Shown: piece by piece, positions 24,881 through 37,700 of the stretch
Numbering within the stretch: position 1 is the first letter of the stretch
Layout of the letters: each line of letters starts with the position of its first letter
NCBI GenBank assembly: GCA_037783415.1
Contig: JAZGTN010000007.1
Coordinates: forward strand, 5,167,501 to 5,231,500
Reading direction: 5' to 3'
From: Leptasterias polaris
Taxonomy: Eukaryota; Echinodermata; Asteroidea; Forcipulatida; Asteriidae
Length of the DNA: 64,000 nucleotides
Notes under the pieces: model-generated
The model's input: the letters and a program-made list of their open reading frames with translations, nothing else
The model's database searches: none
Told to the model about the DNA's origin: nothing
Position numbers and translations under genes: made by a program

Positions 24881-25551
24881 TTTTTGAGCAAACGTTAATT
24901 TCATAGAAAGGCATTGCCACTGAATATGCACAGTGACTGTTTTGGCGGATTTCAACATTTTACGGTAACAAATGTTTTGTCTGGACTCTGGTCCCGCGCC
25001 AACATTGTCCCTGTGGCTTCAGAGTCACGAGATGGAAATCAGACCATTTATGAAATTTTGACTTTATTTCCCTTAAAAAAATCCTCTGGCGCCTCAGATT
25101 ATAAAAAAAGTCAGGTTTTAAATATTCATTGAAATACGGGAATAAATTTGTATCTACTGTTACTCATTGTAACAGATGAGTATTCTTAATTTGGATCTGG
25201 GTGACATTGTTTTTTAAATAATCTAAACAGTTGACAGATCTCTGTTGTATCTTTCTGTACTGACTTGGTACATGTATGTAAAAACTTACGCCCCCTTAAT
25301 ATTCAAAGCAAGTTCGTCATGCTCAGGGTGTCGATGATCTGCAATACACCGATCCAGTAGGCCACGCCCCTTGACAAATTGACCAATCACAATGCGTGAT
25401 TTAAGGTCCCACAAATTGCCGCCATTTTGTCCGACAAAATTCTGATTTGTTTGTATTGTTTACTACACACGTTTCGTTGAATTTGCCTTTGTGTCATTTG
25501 TTCAAGGCAATTCTTTTATAAACTTGATTTTTTGTTAATATTTAGGTAAAA

Positions 25552-25776
25552 ATGGCAGAAGCTGTGAAAGTAATTGTACGATGTCGGCCGATGAATGCGA
25601 GAGAGAATGCGCTGAAGTGCAACGTAGTGGTCAATATGGATGGGGGTCGGGGCTACTGTGCTATACAGAAACCCAAGTCCAAAGACCCCCCAAAGTCCTT
25701 CACTTTCGATGGAGCTTACTTCATTGACTCAACGACTGAGGCCATCTACAATGACATCGCTTATCCTCTGGTGGAC
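25552..25776 (+). CDS. KIF17: KIF17 exon 1 (start)
   Basis: Seventy-five codons, [19 protein letters not shown] onward, ending LVD|GTAAGT, phase 0. First beta strands of the motor, including the RCRP motif that contacts adenine. The ATG context AAAAATGG is good; an acceptor-like AG ends at 25545. Confidence 0.97.
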
Positions 25777-28700
25777 GTAAGTAGAACAATTAGTTCTATA
25801 GAGTTAGAGTTCCGGGCCCCAATTTCATGGCTCTGCTTACCGCAAACGAAAAAAAGAAGAGCTTCATACACCCTAAGGAAGATTGGTACATGTAAGTTCT
25901 AGGTGCAAAAGCTTGTTCACGTGGGGATCGCTTAATCCATTGGATTGCATCATTGGGACGTAAAGCCATTGGCCCTGTGTGTTGTGTAATGCACTTAAAA
26001 GAACCCAGTGCACTTATCGAAAAGAGAAGGGGTTCGCCCCGGTGTTCCTGGATTGATTGGCTGCATATTGCGCCACAGCACCTTGTAAACCATTACATCT
26101 TTGGTGCTATGTATTAAAAGGAAAAGGTCTCATACTTCATAGCTCCACATACCTTGCAGGAAAATACTGACTGTTGAAGCGCCATGAGCGTCACTGAGTG
26201 GCGGATATGAGCGCTAAACAAGAAGCCACTATTATTATTATTAACCCTCCTACTGTTCACAACATTTTCAAGTGAGTTGACCAACCATTTGAAACCATTC
26301 AACTGCCAAAGTTGTGTATGGTGGCACAACTGTGCACAGAACTAACTGTGTACTGTGTACATGCATTCCCTCATGGTATCATATTGCAAGGCTGGCATAG
26401 CTTATCTATCATTCAAAACCACAGTGAATGGTATTGACTGGTCAGACAGCAAGAGGGTTAATATAAATATACACTTTAGTATTTTGAACGTTCGGGCAGT
26501 CCAACAGAGCATTCCATGAGCACACGCTGCGACGCTGGAATACTGATCCAATCCAATAAGAACATTTCGACCATTCCAATTTTTGAGATGCTCCCTTACC
26601 CCTCCCAAACCCGTCAATATCAGAAGGATTGTGGCCAATAGGCCCACAGTGCAATCATAGTGTTAGCCAGAGGGGTGTCTGGGTGTCTTTTGGACACCCT
26701 GTTTTAAATTTGGACACCCTGTTTCATCTGTCATTTACATGTAAATGTATTGTAAGTGAACAATTTGGACACCCAGTTTTTAAATTTCCAGCAGATTTGG
26801 ACACCCTTTTACCAAATCCTGGCTAAAACCTTGAGTGCAATCACCTTGATTTGATCTCAATCATAAGCAATGGCTTAGCCTTAACGGGTGTGTACAACAT
26901 TGGTAAGAATGAAAATATAAATGCTCACAGATTTGCACCTAACTTACATGGTATAAAGATGGTCATGATAGAAAGTTTTGCTTGAAATGCCATAGTTTTT
27001 AGGAAATTAGTAAAATAATAGTCTTTATCCTGCAGACTGTAGCGCTGGCCCAAAATCCGGACACGGATTTCGCTTGCTAAAATTTTCCGCGTTTTTTTCC
27101 GTGACCCGCTCACATGCCTTGCTCTATGGTATATGAAAGCAAATTAAATCAATGCAATACAGAATTAAAGGAAACAAAAATCCAGCCAGGGCTACTGAAA
27201 TTTATTCAGGGCTAGTAAAAATTCAGGTGGGCTACCTTGAAAATGTAGTTAATTTCGACCCCTGCTGCGCATATCCAGAACCAAGCCTAGAATTTCATCT
27301 TTGAGAGGGCAAGGCTATTTTCATTTTGCAAAGGGCACTTCCACTGGGAAAATCTGAAAGTCTTTGGGAAGCTTTTGAAGGGGCACCAAGGCCAAGACCA
27401 GGGGCAACAGAAGCCATGGACTCCGTGTAATTCCAGGACTGCAGATCAGATTATCCCACACATCATGAATGACTGGTCAAAGTCGAATGTTTATATTAAT
27501 GTTTTTGTCTGTTGCAGGGAGTGCTTGAAGGTTACAATGGAACCATTTTCGCCTACGGCCAGACGGGATGCGGAAAGTCCTTCAGTATGCAGGGCATCAC
27601 GGACCCAGCCACACAAAGGGGCATCATCCCTAGGTCTTTCGAACATATCTTTGAGAACATACAGGTATGTGCCACTTAGATTAAGCTAAGGCGTTCCATA
27701 CATTTCAGACTCAGTTCCTGTTCTGAAAAAAAAAAATTGGTTCTGAGTTGGACCTGGTTCCAGTGAATTCAATAAAAAAAACATAAGCAGTCCTGGGCTC
27801 GATTTCACAAAGTGATAAGATTGATCTTAACTGCGAATCAATCTTAATTGCTAAGCAAAGTGTGATGTCACAGTACAAATCACCATGGTGATACTGACAA
27901 CTCATCTTAAGATGAATCTTAGTGCTTTGTGAAATCGAGCCCAGGTCCTGAGCCTCACACACACACAATTGATGTTGGAAACGTTTGTGTGTAATTTTTA
28001 ACAAAGATCCCCCGTGTTATTGTTCAAAAATTATTTCTTGTGACAGAAACTTTTAATTCCTGAGTGGACTGGAGTCCTTGAAGAACTGAAGTAAGAACCA
28101 AGTTCAACTATTACACTCTTCTTGCATACATCATCAGTTGGGGTGTCAACACTTGTGTCCTTAAAGCAAGACACTTAACCGTTACTAAGCCATAGGTCCT
28201 GTGTGTTGTGTAATGCACGTAAAAGAAAATTTATCGTAAAGAGAAGGGGTTTACCTCGGTGTTCCTGGTTTGATTGGCTGCATATTGCGCCACAGCACCT
28301 TGTAAACCATTACATGGTGCTATGCAAAGGAATAGGTCTCTTACTTCAACACGTTACTCCGCATACCTTGTCGAAAAAAAAAATCAGCGCTTTGAGACAC
28401 CCATCGCAGGGCTCGAATTTGACACTAGTCCACAGGCCTGAGGCCAGCGATTTTATCCCAGGGCCAGTAAACTCATGCCCTGAAAAGTCCGGCGGTCTTG
28501 TGTTTTTCAATTGAATACCAATACTTCACTGTGTAGTATCTTGAACAGAAAGAAATTATGTTTGAGTTACTTTGAGTCTGGTAACAATCTCGTTGAGTAT
28601 CAAAATATACTCACCCATAACACAAATGAGATCAATCTTCTCTAGTGCTTGTTCAAATAAAAACAATTTACATGCTAAACTGTGTAGAAAGCTCTTTCTC

Positions 28701-31700
28701 AGGAAGATTCTGGTCTTCTTAAATAATTTCTGGTCCAGTAAACATTTTGAGCTACAAGCCCTGCGGTCTTGTGGAATTCTACCCTAATTTCGAGCCTTGC
28801 ATCGGAAGTAGATAAAGCGCTATATAAGAACTGCGTATTATTATTATTATTATTATTATAAAGAACTAACTCAATGCAATTTCTATGGGGTTCTGGTAAT
28901 CAGTTGAGCCAGTTTGTGTAAAGTGGGCGTGGCTTACAGTGGAATCAGGTCACAGTTACTTGAACAGGACAATGTAGTTGAATGTTTTTGCTCTTTCTCC
29001 CTGTATTTCCTACAAGGTGACAGAGGGGGTAAAGTTCCTCGTCCGGGCCTCCTACCTGGAGATCTACAACGAGGAGATCAGAGACCTGCTGGGAAAGGAC
29101 CATCGAGTTAGACTTGAGCTGAAGGAGCACCCGGACAGAGGGGTGTATGTCAAAGGTCAGAGAAAGCACAATAGCCCTTACCCATGTCCCAATGCGCATG
29201 ATCGGCGTGCAAAGAATTCTGGGCGAAATACGAGTCCGAGCAACACCGGCAACCATCATGGCGCGCTGGTTTTTGAAGCAATGCGGTACACGACTGAAAA
29301 ATGTCTGTAATGTTTTACTAACATTCAGCCGTCCATAATCGATGTAATTTGAGTCATCATAGGATTTCATAAAAAAATGTGTTGCCCAAAGTGAACTTGA
29401 TCTTCAACATGTCGTGGTCAGGAAGAATTGATAAATTGATTGATTGACAGACTGATTGATTGGTATTGATTGATTGTTAATGATTGATTGATTAATTAAC
29501 TGATTCATAGATTCATTGATTGTCAAGAAGAATTGATAAATTGATTGGTATTGATTGATTGTTAGTGATTAATTGATTATTTAACTGATTCATTGATTCA
29601 TTGATTCATTGATTGTCAGGAAGAATTGGTAAATTGATTGAATGACAGACTGATTGATTGGTATTGATTGATTGTTAGTGACTGATTGATTGCTATCAAT
29701 TGATTTGCAATTATAGAATGATTGTTATTGATTAATTGATTAGTTAACTGATTCATTGATTCATTGATTGTCAGGAAGAATTGATTGATTGACAGACTGA
29801 TTGATTGGTATTGATTGACCTTAGTGATTAATTGATTAATTAACTGATTCATTGATTCATTGATTGTCAGGAAGAATTGATAAATTGATTGAGTGGTATT
29901 GATTGTTAGTGACTGATTGACTGCTATCAATTGATTTGCGATTATAGATCTGACCATGCACATTGTCCACAACACCCGGGAATGCGAACACATCATGGAG
30001 ATGGGCTGGAAGAACCGCTCCACTGGATCGACGTTGATGAATGCCGACTCGTCCCGGTCCCATTCCATCTTCACCATCCACATTGAGCGCTGTGACCTGG
30101 ACGACACCGGCGAAGACCACCTGAGGGCCGGGAAACTAAACCTTGTGGATTTGGCCGGTAGTGAACGACAAGCAAAGACAGGTACTCTAAAATTTTTGTT
30201 TCCTGTTTCTGGTTTTGAAACCAAGGGATCCCCAAAAGTGACTAGCACTGTGACCCGTTAGGCCTGAAGATACCCGAGTAGAGAAAAATGGTGAAGAAAT
30301 GTTCAGTTTAACTACACCGACATACTTAACCCTTTCAGTACCACATTGTTTATACACAGGAAGTAGCTGGTGACCGAATTGTTTTTCGTGAAATGCGCCT
30401 ATTCAAGGGCTTCATTTTGAAGCTCGTTTTTCATCACGAAGACTTCGTTTTACAAGAAAAGTTTGTGCATGCAACTTGTTCCTCATGACTTTCTTATGAT
30501 TCTATGAATAATATTAGAACACAACAAGCATTCTGTATTCTCCAAATTTGCGGAATAACATTTTAGTTGTAACTTTTCAAGATTCAAACTCACTTTTCAT
30601 TATGAAGGCTCCACTGAATACAAGAGGTTTGTGTGAGAGTTGTGTTGGCCTTGAAATAAGCTTTCATTTGATACAAAAATGAAATGATTTGGTTTTAGAA
30701 TGATCAAATTACCCGAAAAGATCGAAGGAGTTGATCCCTGGGGCCGATTTCACTAACGCGTTTTGATCATCGCAAACGCCGAAACCGATCGCTAAATCCA
30801 AAAACCATCGCAACTTAGCGATGGATTTTGAATAACGATTTCACTAAATCTTTGCGACGAACTTACTCATCGCAAAACAATTATTAGCGATGAGCAACTT
30901 GCGATGACTCGTTAGTGTCCGCAAAGTATAAGTTCATCGCAAATTTATGATAAATTGCGCCGTTTTGTGCCTAGATGTTATTATTGGTGTACGTCTTGAC
31001 GGTAGTTTGTCCGTGAATTAAAGAGTAAAATTACGTTATTTTCATTCCCAGTCTTTTACTGGGAGACTCGGGAAACCCTTAATCTCTTAACGAGAGAGCT
31101 TAAAATCGGTAAAAAGGAGATCTCCATCTATTGGGTTCAATTATTTTAGCCAGCATTTTGGCCTAAAATTAATGTAGGCCTATTGATATTGCATCAAGAA
31201 TTCAGCCTTTCCAATTTAATATCATGTACCAATTTTCGGTGACAACACTTTTGACGTTATCTATACATGATTTAACCAGTTTTGTCAAATGTTCATAAAT
31301 CTCTACGTTACATTATTATTATTTACAAAATGTTATAATTTTAATTATATTAATAGGCCTACAAATGAAACAAGTTGAATATGATTTCATGTGAACCTTT
31401 TTAAATGAATGCTTAAACATTAATATAGTCCACCTGTTGTTATTTTTGATGCACCAGCATGAACATTATTTACATTTAAACTGCAATTTATGCATTTCGT
31501 TTTTAATCGAACCGCGGCAACAACATTTTGACATTAAGACGTCCACCATGCGAGGACCGACGATTTTTTGGCGGGCTATGTCAAAGGTCACTACATTTAG
31601 CCTCGTACAAAACATTTATTTTCCTTTTAATATCATCGCAACTGCGATGACTTTAGTGAAACGCAAAATCATCGGCGTCGCAAGTGCGATGGATTTGCGG

Positions 31701-34700
31701 TTTGCGATCTCATCGCAAGTGCGATAGCGATGATCGCAAATGGGGACTTTAGTGAAATGGGGCCCTGCACCGTTTCAGTAATCACCCGACATGCACACGT
31801 GTACGTTGTTCAATTGGAGTTTTCAAAAAAAAAATCAATGGTGACCCCTATTGTATTGCACATCATTGAAAAGCTTATGCAAAGGGCTTTCCAACTGTCT
31901 AAAAATTGCCAACAGAGGGCAGCAAATTAATTTAGTGGACCCGATAGAAAAATTACTGCGCGCTCGTTGACGAAAGTCGCCTACGGAAAGGAAGCGTAGG
32001 TCAGCGCGCTGTCGACAGCAGTCGCCTATGGTAAGGAAAGGGTTAAAATGGACATGGGTCTGGAATCAGCAGATTTCAAGTCCGCAATGGGGAACAAAAA
32101 GGCACGGAGGACCACTGTGAGTCAAGGACACCACTCGAATTAAAGGGACACGTTGCCTTTGATCGGGCGAGTTGGTCTATGAAAAGCATTTGTAACCGTT
32201 TGTTATAAGATGCCTATGGTTAGAAAGATGTTTTAAAAGTAGAATACAATGATCCACACAAGTATGCCTCGAAATTGCGTGGTTTTCCTTTTACTTTGCG
32301 AACTAACACGTTCTGCCATTGTGCGGAGTCAAACATTTGGCTCTACAAAATGGCGTGCCGTGTTCATGATGTGAAAGGAAAACCACGCAATTTCGAGGCA
32401 TATTTGTGTGGATCATTATATTCTACTTTTAAAACATCATTCTAACCATATGCATTTCATAAAAAACAGTTTCAAACGCTTGTCATAGACCAACTCGCCC
32501 GATCCAAGGCATCGTGTCCCTTTAAGCAAGTAAGCAAGCCAGATGTGGAAGGAAAAATTAGTGAAAACCCACATAATCAGGTAGGTACTGAAAAACCCAA
32601 TCCACATGCAAGGCTCCGATCCGAGGAGGGATTCGAACCTGGGTCCTAAGAGATGAAAGTCGGGGCAAGATACCACTTGGCCAGCCTCATCCCCAGGGGA
32701 TTAGGCTGGCTAAGTGGTTTCTGTTCAGCGAGGCCTTTGCTTGTGGATTGGGTTTTCAGTTCCTACATGTACCTGAGTGTGTGGGGTTTTCCGATGGGGT
32801 TTTCCTCCCACGTCTAAAACTGAGCATGTCTTCGTAATTTTTTTGTACTAGGGTATCCTCGGGCCTTTCAGTACTTTCCTGAGTCCTATGAAATGAATCT
32901 ACAGGCATGTTACTTAGGTGGGATCCGAACCCACGACATTTGCCATTCTAGAGCAGATGTCTTACCACTAGACCACTGAGGGAAAACCCCTCAAGGGCGT
33001 GCCGTGGCCGAGCAGATAAGAGCACCGAACTCAAGCACTGGTGTTTCTAAGCAGCAGAGTGTGGGTTCGATTACCGGCCGTGACACTTGTGTCCTTAAAG
33101 GCACTGGACTCGTTTGGTAATTGTCAAAGACCAGTATTCTCACTTAATGTATCCCAACAATATGCATAAAGTAACAAACCTGTGAAAATTTGGGCTCAAT
33201 TGGTCATCGAAGTTGCAAGAAAATAATGAAAGAAAAAACACCCTTGTTGCACAAATTTGTGTGCTTTCAGATGCCTAAAAAAGGCTTCAGGCCTGAAGTC
33301 TTTTTCAGATTCAAATATTTTAGTGAGAAATTACCTCTTTCTCAAAAACTAAGTTACTTCAGAGGGAGTCGTTTCTCAAAATGTGTTATACTATCAACAG
33401 CTCTCCGTTGCTCGTTACCAAGTAAGTTTTTATGCTAATATATATTTTGAGTAATTACCAAACGTGCCCAGTGCCTTTAAGCAAGACACTGAGCGTCACT
33501 GAGTGACGGAAATGAGCGCTATATAAGGAGCCGCTTTTATTAACTTGCCCGGTAGCTAGAGTCAGTTCAAGTCCTGTGTTTTAGAAGTGGTTACCGCAAC
33601 AATTGGGTGACAGTGAGGGCTATGGAAAGAATAATGATAGGAGTAACAAAGAAGAACAGGGTGACGAATGAGGACCAAAGAAAGATATCAAGAGTGCATG
33701 ATATTATTAAGACCTTTAAATCAGAGAAGTGGAGATTGGCAGGTCACCTAGCAAGGAGGTATGACAACTGGTGGGCAGGCAAAACAACAAGTTGGACTCC
33801 AAGAAACCAAACAAGAACAAAAGGGAGACAAAACAGAAGATAGAGAGACGAACTATGTACATATAGGGGCATTGCTTGACAACAGACAGCGCAGGATAGA
33901 GTGAAATGGAGAATTGGTGAAGAGGCTTTCCTCCTGCAGTAGAGTGTAAAATAGGCTAGAAAGACCGCAACAATTTAACATTGGTTAAAATCATTAAAGA
34001 ATAAAACCAACTATGAATTGTCCCCACTTTTCATTTCCCACTTAATTTGTTTTCTTCTCAGGAGCAACCGGCGATCGTCTGAAAGAAGCAACCAAGATCA
34101 ACTTGTCCCTGTCGGCCTTGGGGAACGTCATCTCGGCCCTCGTTGACGGCAAATCTAAACACATCCCGTACAGAGACTCCAAGCTGACCCGACTGTTGCA
34201 GGATTCCCTCGGTGAGTTTTAGGAACAGGAGACAGGTGGTTTTTGTCACTACCATGTTTAGGGTTTTATTTATTTTACACAAACCTATTATACATTTCTG
34301 CTAAAGTTACCATATGGTGTTGGACCGAGTACTACACTGGCAAACTTACCATGCTTAACATATGATTAGGTACATGTATACCACCACAATCTCAGTTCAA
34401 CAGTTTGGGTGTTGAGTTTCCCATATGGTGTTTGACTAAATAGTGCACTGCCAAACTGATTATGCTTAGCATGCGATCAGGAATACCACAATAATCAGAG
34501 TCGCACAGTAGTGGGTGTTGAGTTACCATACATTGTATGACTGAATACTGCACAGTTAAACTGCTCGTCCTCTGCTCATCTTCTCCTGAATCAGAGCCCC
34601 CCCCCCCCCCCCATCAGCGAGTACTGGTTGTAACATCGAGACCACACCGTCTCTTTTCAAAGCCAACACTTCTCCCCAAAAGGTTTTGTACATGGTTGCA

Positions 34701-37700
34701 CCCACAAGTTTACATAGTTATGATTGGAGTGTAAACGGCTGATTGTTTTTGTTGTTCATCTCCGGACAGGTGGTAACACCAAGACGCTCATGGTGGCGTG
34801 CCTCTCCCCCGCCGACAACAACTACGACGAGACCCTGAGCACGCTCCGCTACGCCAACCGCGCCAAGAACATCAAGAACAAGCCCAAGATCAACGAGGAC
34901 CCGAAGGACGCCCTCTTGCGGCAGTACCAGGAGGAGATTAACAACCTGAAGGCGATGCTGATGGGGCAGATGCCGATCCCCGCTGGGGGATTTGAGGGTG
35001 AGTTCCTGAAACCACGAGGCAATCACGAGCCGAGTTGGTGACTTGAGTCGGGTCTTTAAGCTTGTTGTGATAATAATAATAATAATAGCACAGTACTTAT
35101 AAAGCGCATCACACAAAAGTCTTGATGCGCTTTACAACAATAAAGGCAGTTAAACAAGCATACAGGCAATTAAACAAGCAGGTAACTTTTAAGGAGCGAT
35201 TTAAATACAGTTTTAGTTCTTGCAGTTTTGATATGATGTGGAAGAGAGTTCCAAAGAGAAGGTGATGAATGCATGAATGACCGATGTCCGTAAGTCTTAG
35301 TGCGATTGACTGGTGTATCGAGCAGCAATGTTGAGCTAGAACGGAGGGTGCATGATGGGAAACTTTTGCGGTTTCTAGGTGGCAGCAGATTTAACGGGTA
35401 ATGTTCATAAAAATGTGCGCATGCCTAGAGCCTTGTTAAGGACTGTCTCAAAAGTCAGGCATGTTGTAGGCACAAAAGAACAGTTCCATATTCCTGAACC
35501 CACGAGGCAATCACGAGCCAAGTTGTTGACTTGAGTCAGGTATTTAAGCTTGAGTTTGTGATGAGAAACTTTTGCGGTGTCTAGGTGGCTGCAGATTTAA
35601 CATGTTCACAAAAATGTGCGCTTCCTCAGAGCTGAAGGACTGTCTCAAAAGTCAGGCATGTTGTAGGCACAAAAGAACAGTCCCATGTTCCTGAACCCAC
35701 GAGGCAATAATGAGCTGAGTTGGTGACTTGAGTCAGATATTTAAGCTTGAGTTGTGATGAGAAACTTTAGCGATTTCTAGGTGGCAAAAGGCCTTAAATA
35801 TTACTGTCTTATCAAAACGGAGCTTATTCCAGTCTATTGAAGTAGATTTTGCCAGTATTTGCAGAAAAAAATTGTTTTTCTGAAACCATCCTTTCATGGC
35901 AGATACGTCAAGTCTTTTCTTTTCAATAATTATTCAAAAAGATATGATGTTCTACCAGAAATTCATTCCCCCCCCCCCCAGCAAATTAATTTATTTATTT
36001 TGTCACGATGATAAATTGTTCTCGAACTGACAACTTTTTAAATTTTCCGCCCTGTTCCGATGGCATTTCCCTTTTGTTTTTTTATGAATACCATTTTGAA
36101 GGCTTTGGGGTCTCATTGGGTAAGTACCCACCACCCACAGAAGTGCTTCCACTCTTCGTAATTTAACGTTTCATTAACAACACCGTGTTACACTCCACAT
36201 GAACTCATTTTAATTTTTCCATCACAATTTTCACATTCAATACTAGACTGGTTTCTTTTCCCTATTTTTTTGTTTTTCCTTGTGTGAATTGTGGACTGAA
36301 AAATCACCTGGGTTCTCCTCATGCACAGACTAGCGTATCGGGCCGATACTCGCGAACTGCGTGCCGCTATGTGCTAATTTTGGCCGATACGCAAACAAAA
36401 TAAAATATGAAAACATTTTTTTATAATAATAATTTCACCAAAAACATTAAGAGAAAACCAAATATACTGCTCCAGATTGCACAGTAGGGCTTTTAAAACC
36501 AAGATAAATAACCAATTAAAAAACATTGCGAAGACCTTGTTTCATTAATAGCGTATTTCGGCCAAACACACAAACATTTGGGTCAAGAATGCCCCACAGT
36601 TTTGAAAAATCCTGTGGAGAACCCACAATGTGGGAAAAGCCGGTAGGTTCACAGGTTTGTGAATACTTTAACAAAATAATGACCATAAAAACTTACTCGG
36701 TGAGAATTTGCATTTGAAACTGAGAAACGATTCATGTGTGGGTTCGAATCCTGGCCTGGTCAGTCTCGACACTTGGGTCCTTGAGCAAGGCACTTTATCA
36801 CATTTGCTTCTCTCCACCCAGGAGTACAACATGGGTACCGATGAGAGCTGGGGAGTAACCTGCGATGGACTGTGAAACCGGCCTGATGAGCAATATTGGC
36901 TCGGGACAGACGTCATCTTTGGGCTTTTTCTGTCACGTTGACTGATGACTAACAACTTGATGGCCAATATGTTTGATAATAATAAATACTAACTAATTCT
37001 TATATAGCGCATTTTACAATAAAGTATCAATGCGCTTTACTTTAGTGCCCTGGTCATTGGGCCAATAAAATTTCCTTAATCTTTCTCAGCTCCCTGGGGA
37101 GTATAAAGCTGCCTTGGCAAAATATGAACCTCTGCCCTCGCAGGTACCCATTTACCCCCGGGTGAAGAGAAGCAATTATAGGGAAGTGTCTTGCTCAAGG
37201 ACACAAGCGTCATGACCGGGACTCGAACCTACACCCCAATGACTAAACCATCAGAACTTGAATCTGATGCTCTTAAACTGCTCGGCCATGACACGCTAGC
37301 ATCGTGATATCTCCCAAACTTAATTTACCAAGAATTGAAAAAGCAACAACAAACAAAAACAACAACTTATCTTAGATCAACAAGGATCACCTAAATCTTG
37401 GTTGCCAATCCTGTACATTGTCTTTAACACAATCAGGCCTTGAATTAGCCCGCAGCACCCACAGCAATTGCCGTGGTGCCCTGTGCTTTTGCTGTGGTGC
37501 CCTTTGCAAAGTTCCAATACAAATTTACCTTTTCCTCATAGAGGAAAATTACTGTACCCCTTCTTCAGCGAAGTTCAAGGCCTGCACAATGATAACAATT
37601 TCCAGACTTTTATCTGAATTCAGGCTTTGTTATGCCTGCCTGGTGACAAAAAATGCAAATATTTTCCCCAAATACTCTTTGATCTATAAAAATCTGTTAA

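Noticed and set aside
29616..30248. 210-codon minus-strand frame with INQ-rich repeats
   Set aside because: Translation of the TTGA tandem repeat plus the antisense of KIF17 exon 4.
32925..32985. Possible tRNA gene on the minus strand (CAGTGGTCTAGTGGTAAG.. with box B)
   Set aside because: The 3' side continues into a SINE body shared with other SINE-like copies, and the acceptor-stem pairing is not convincing.
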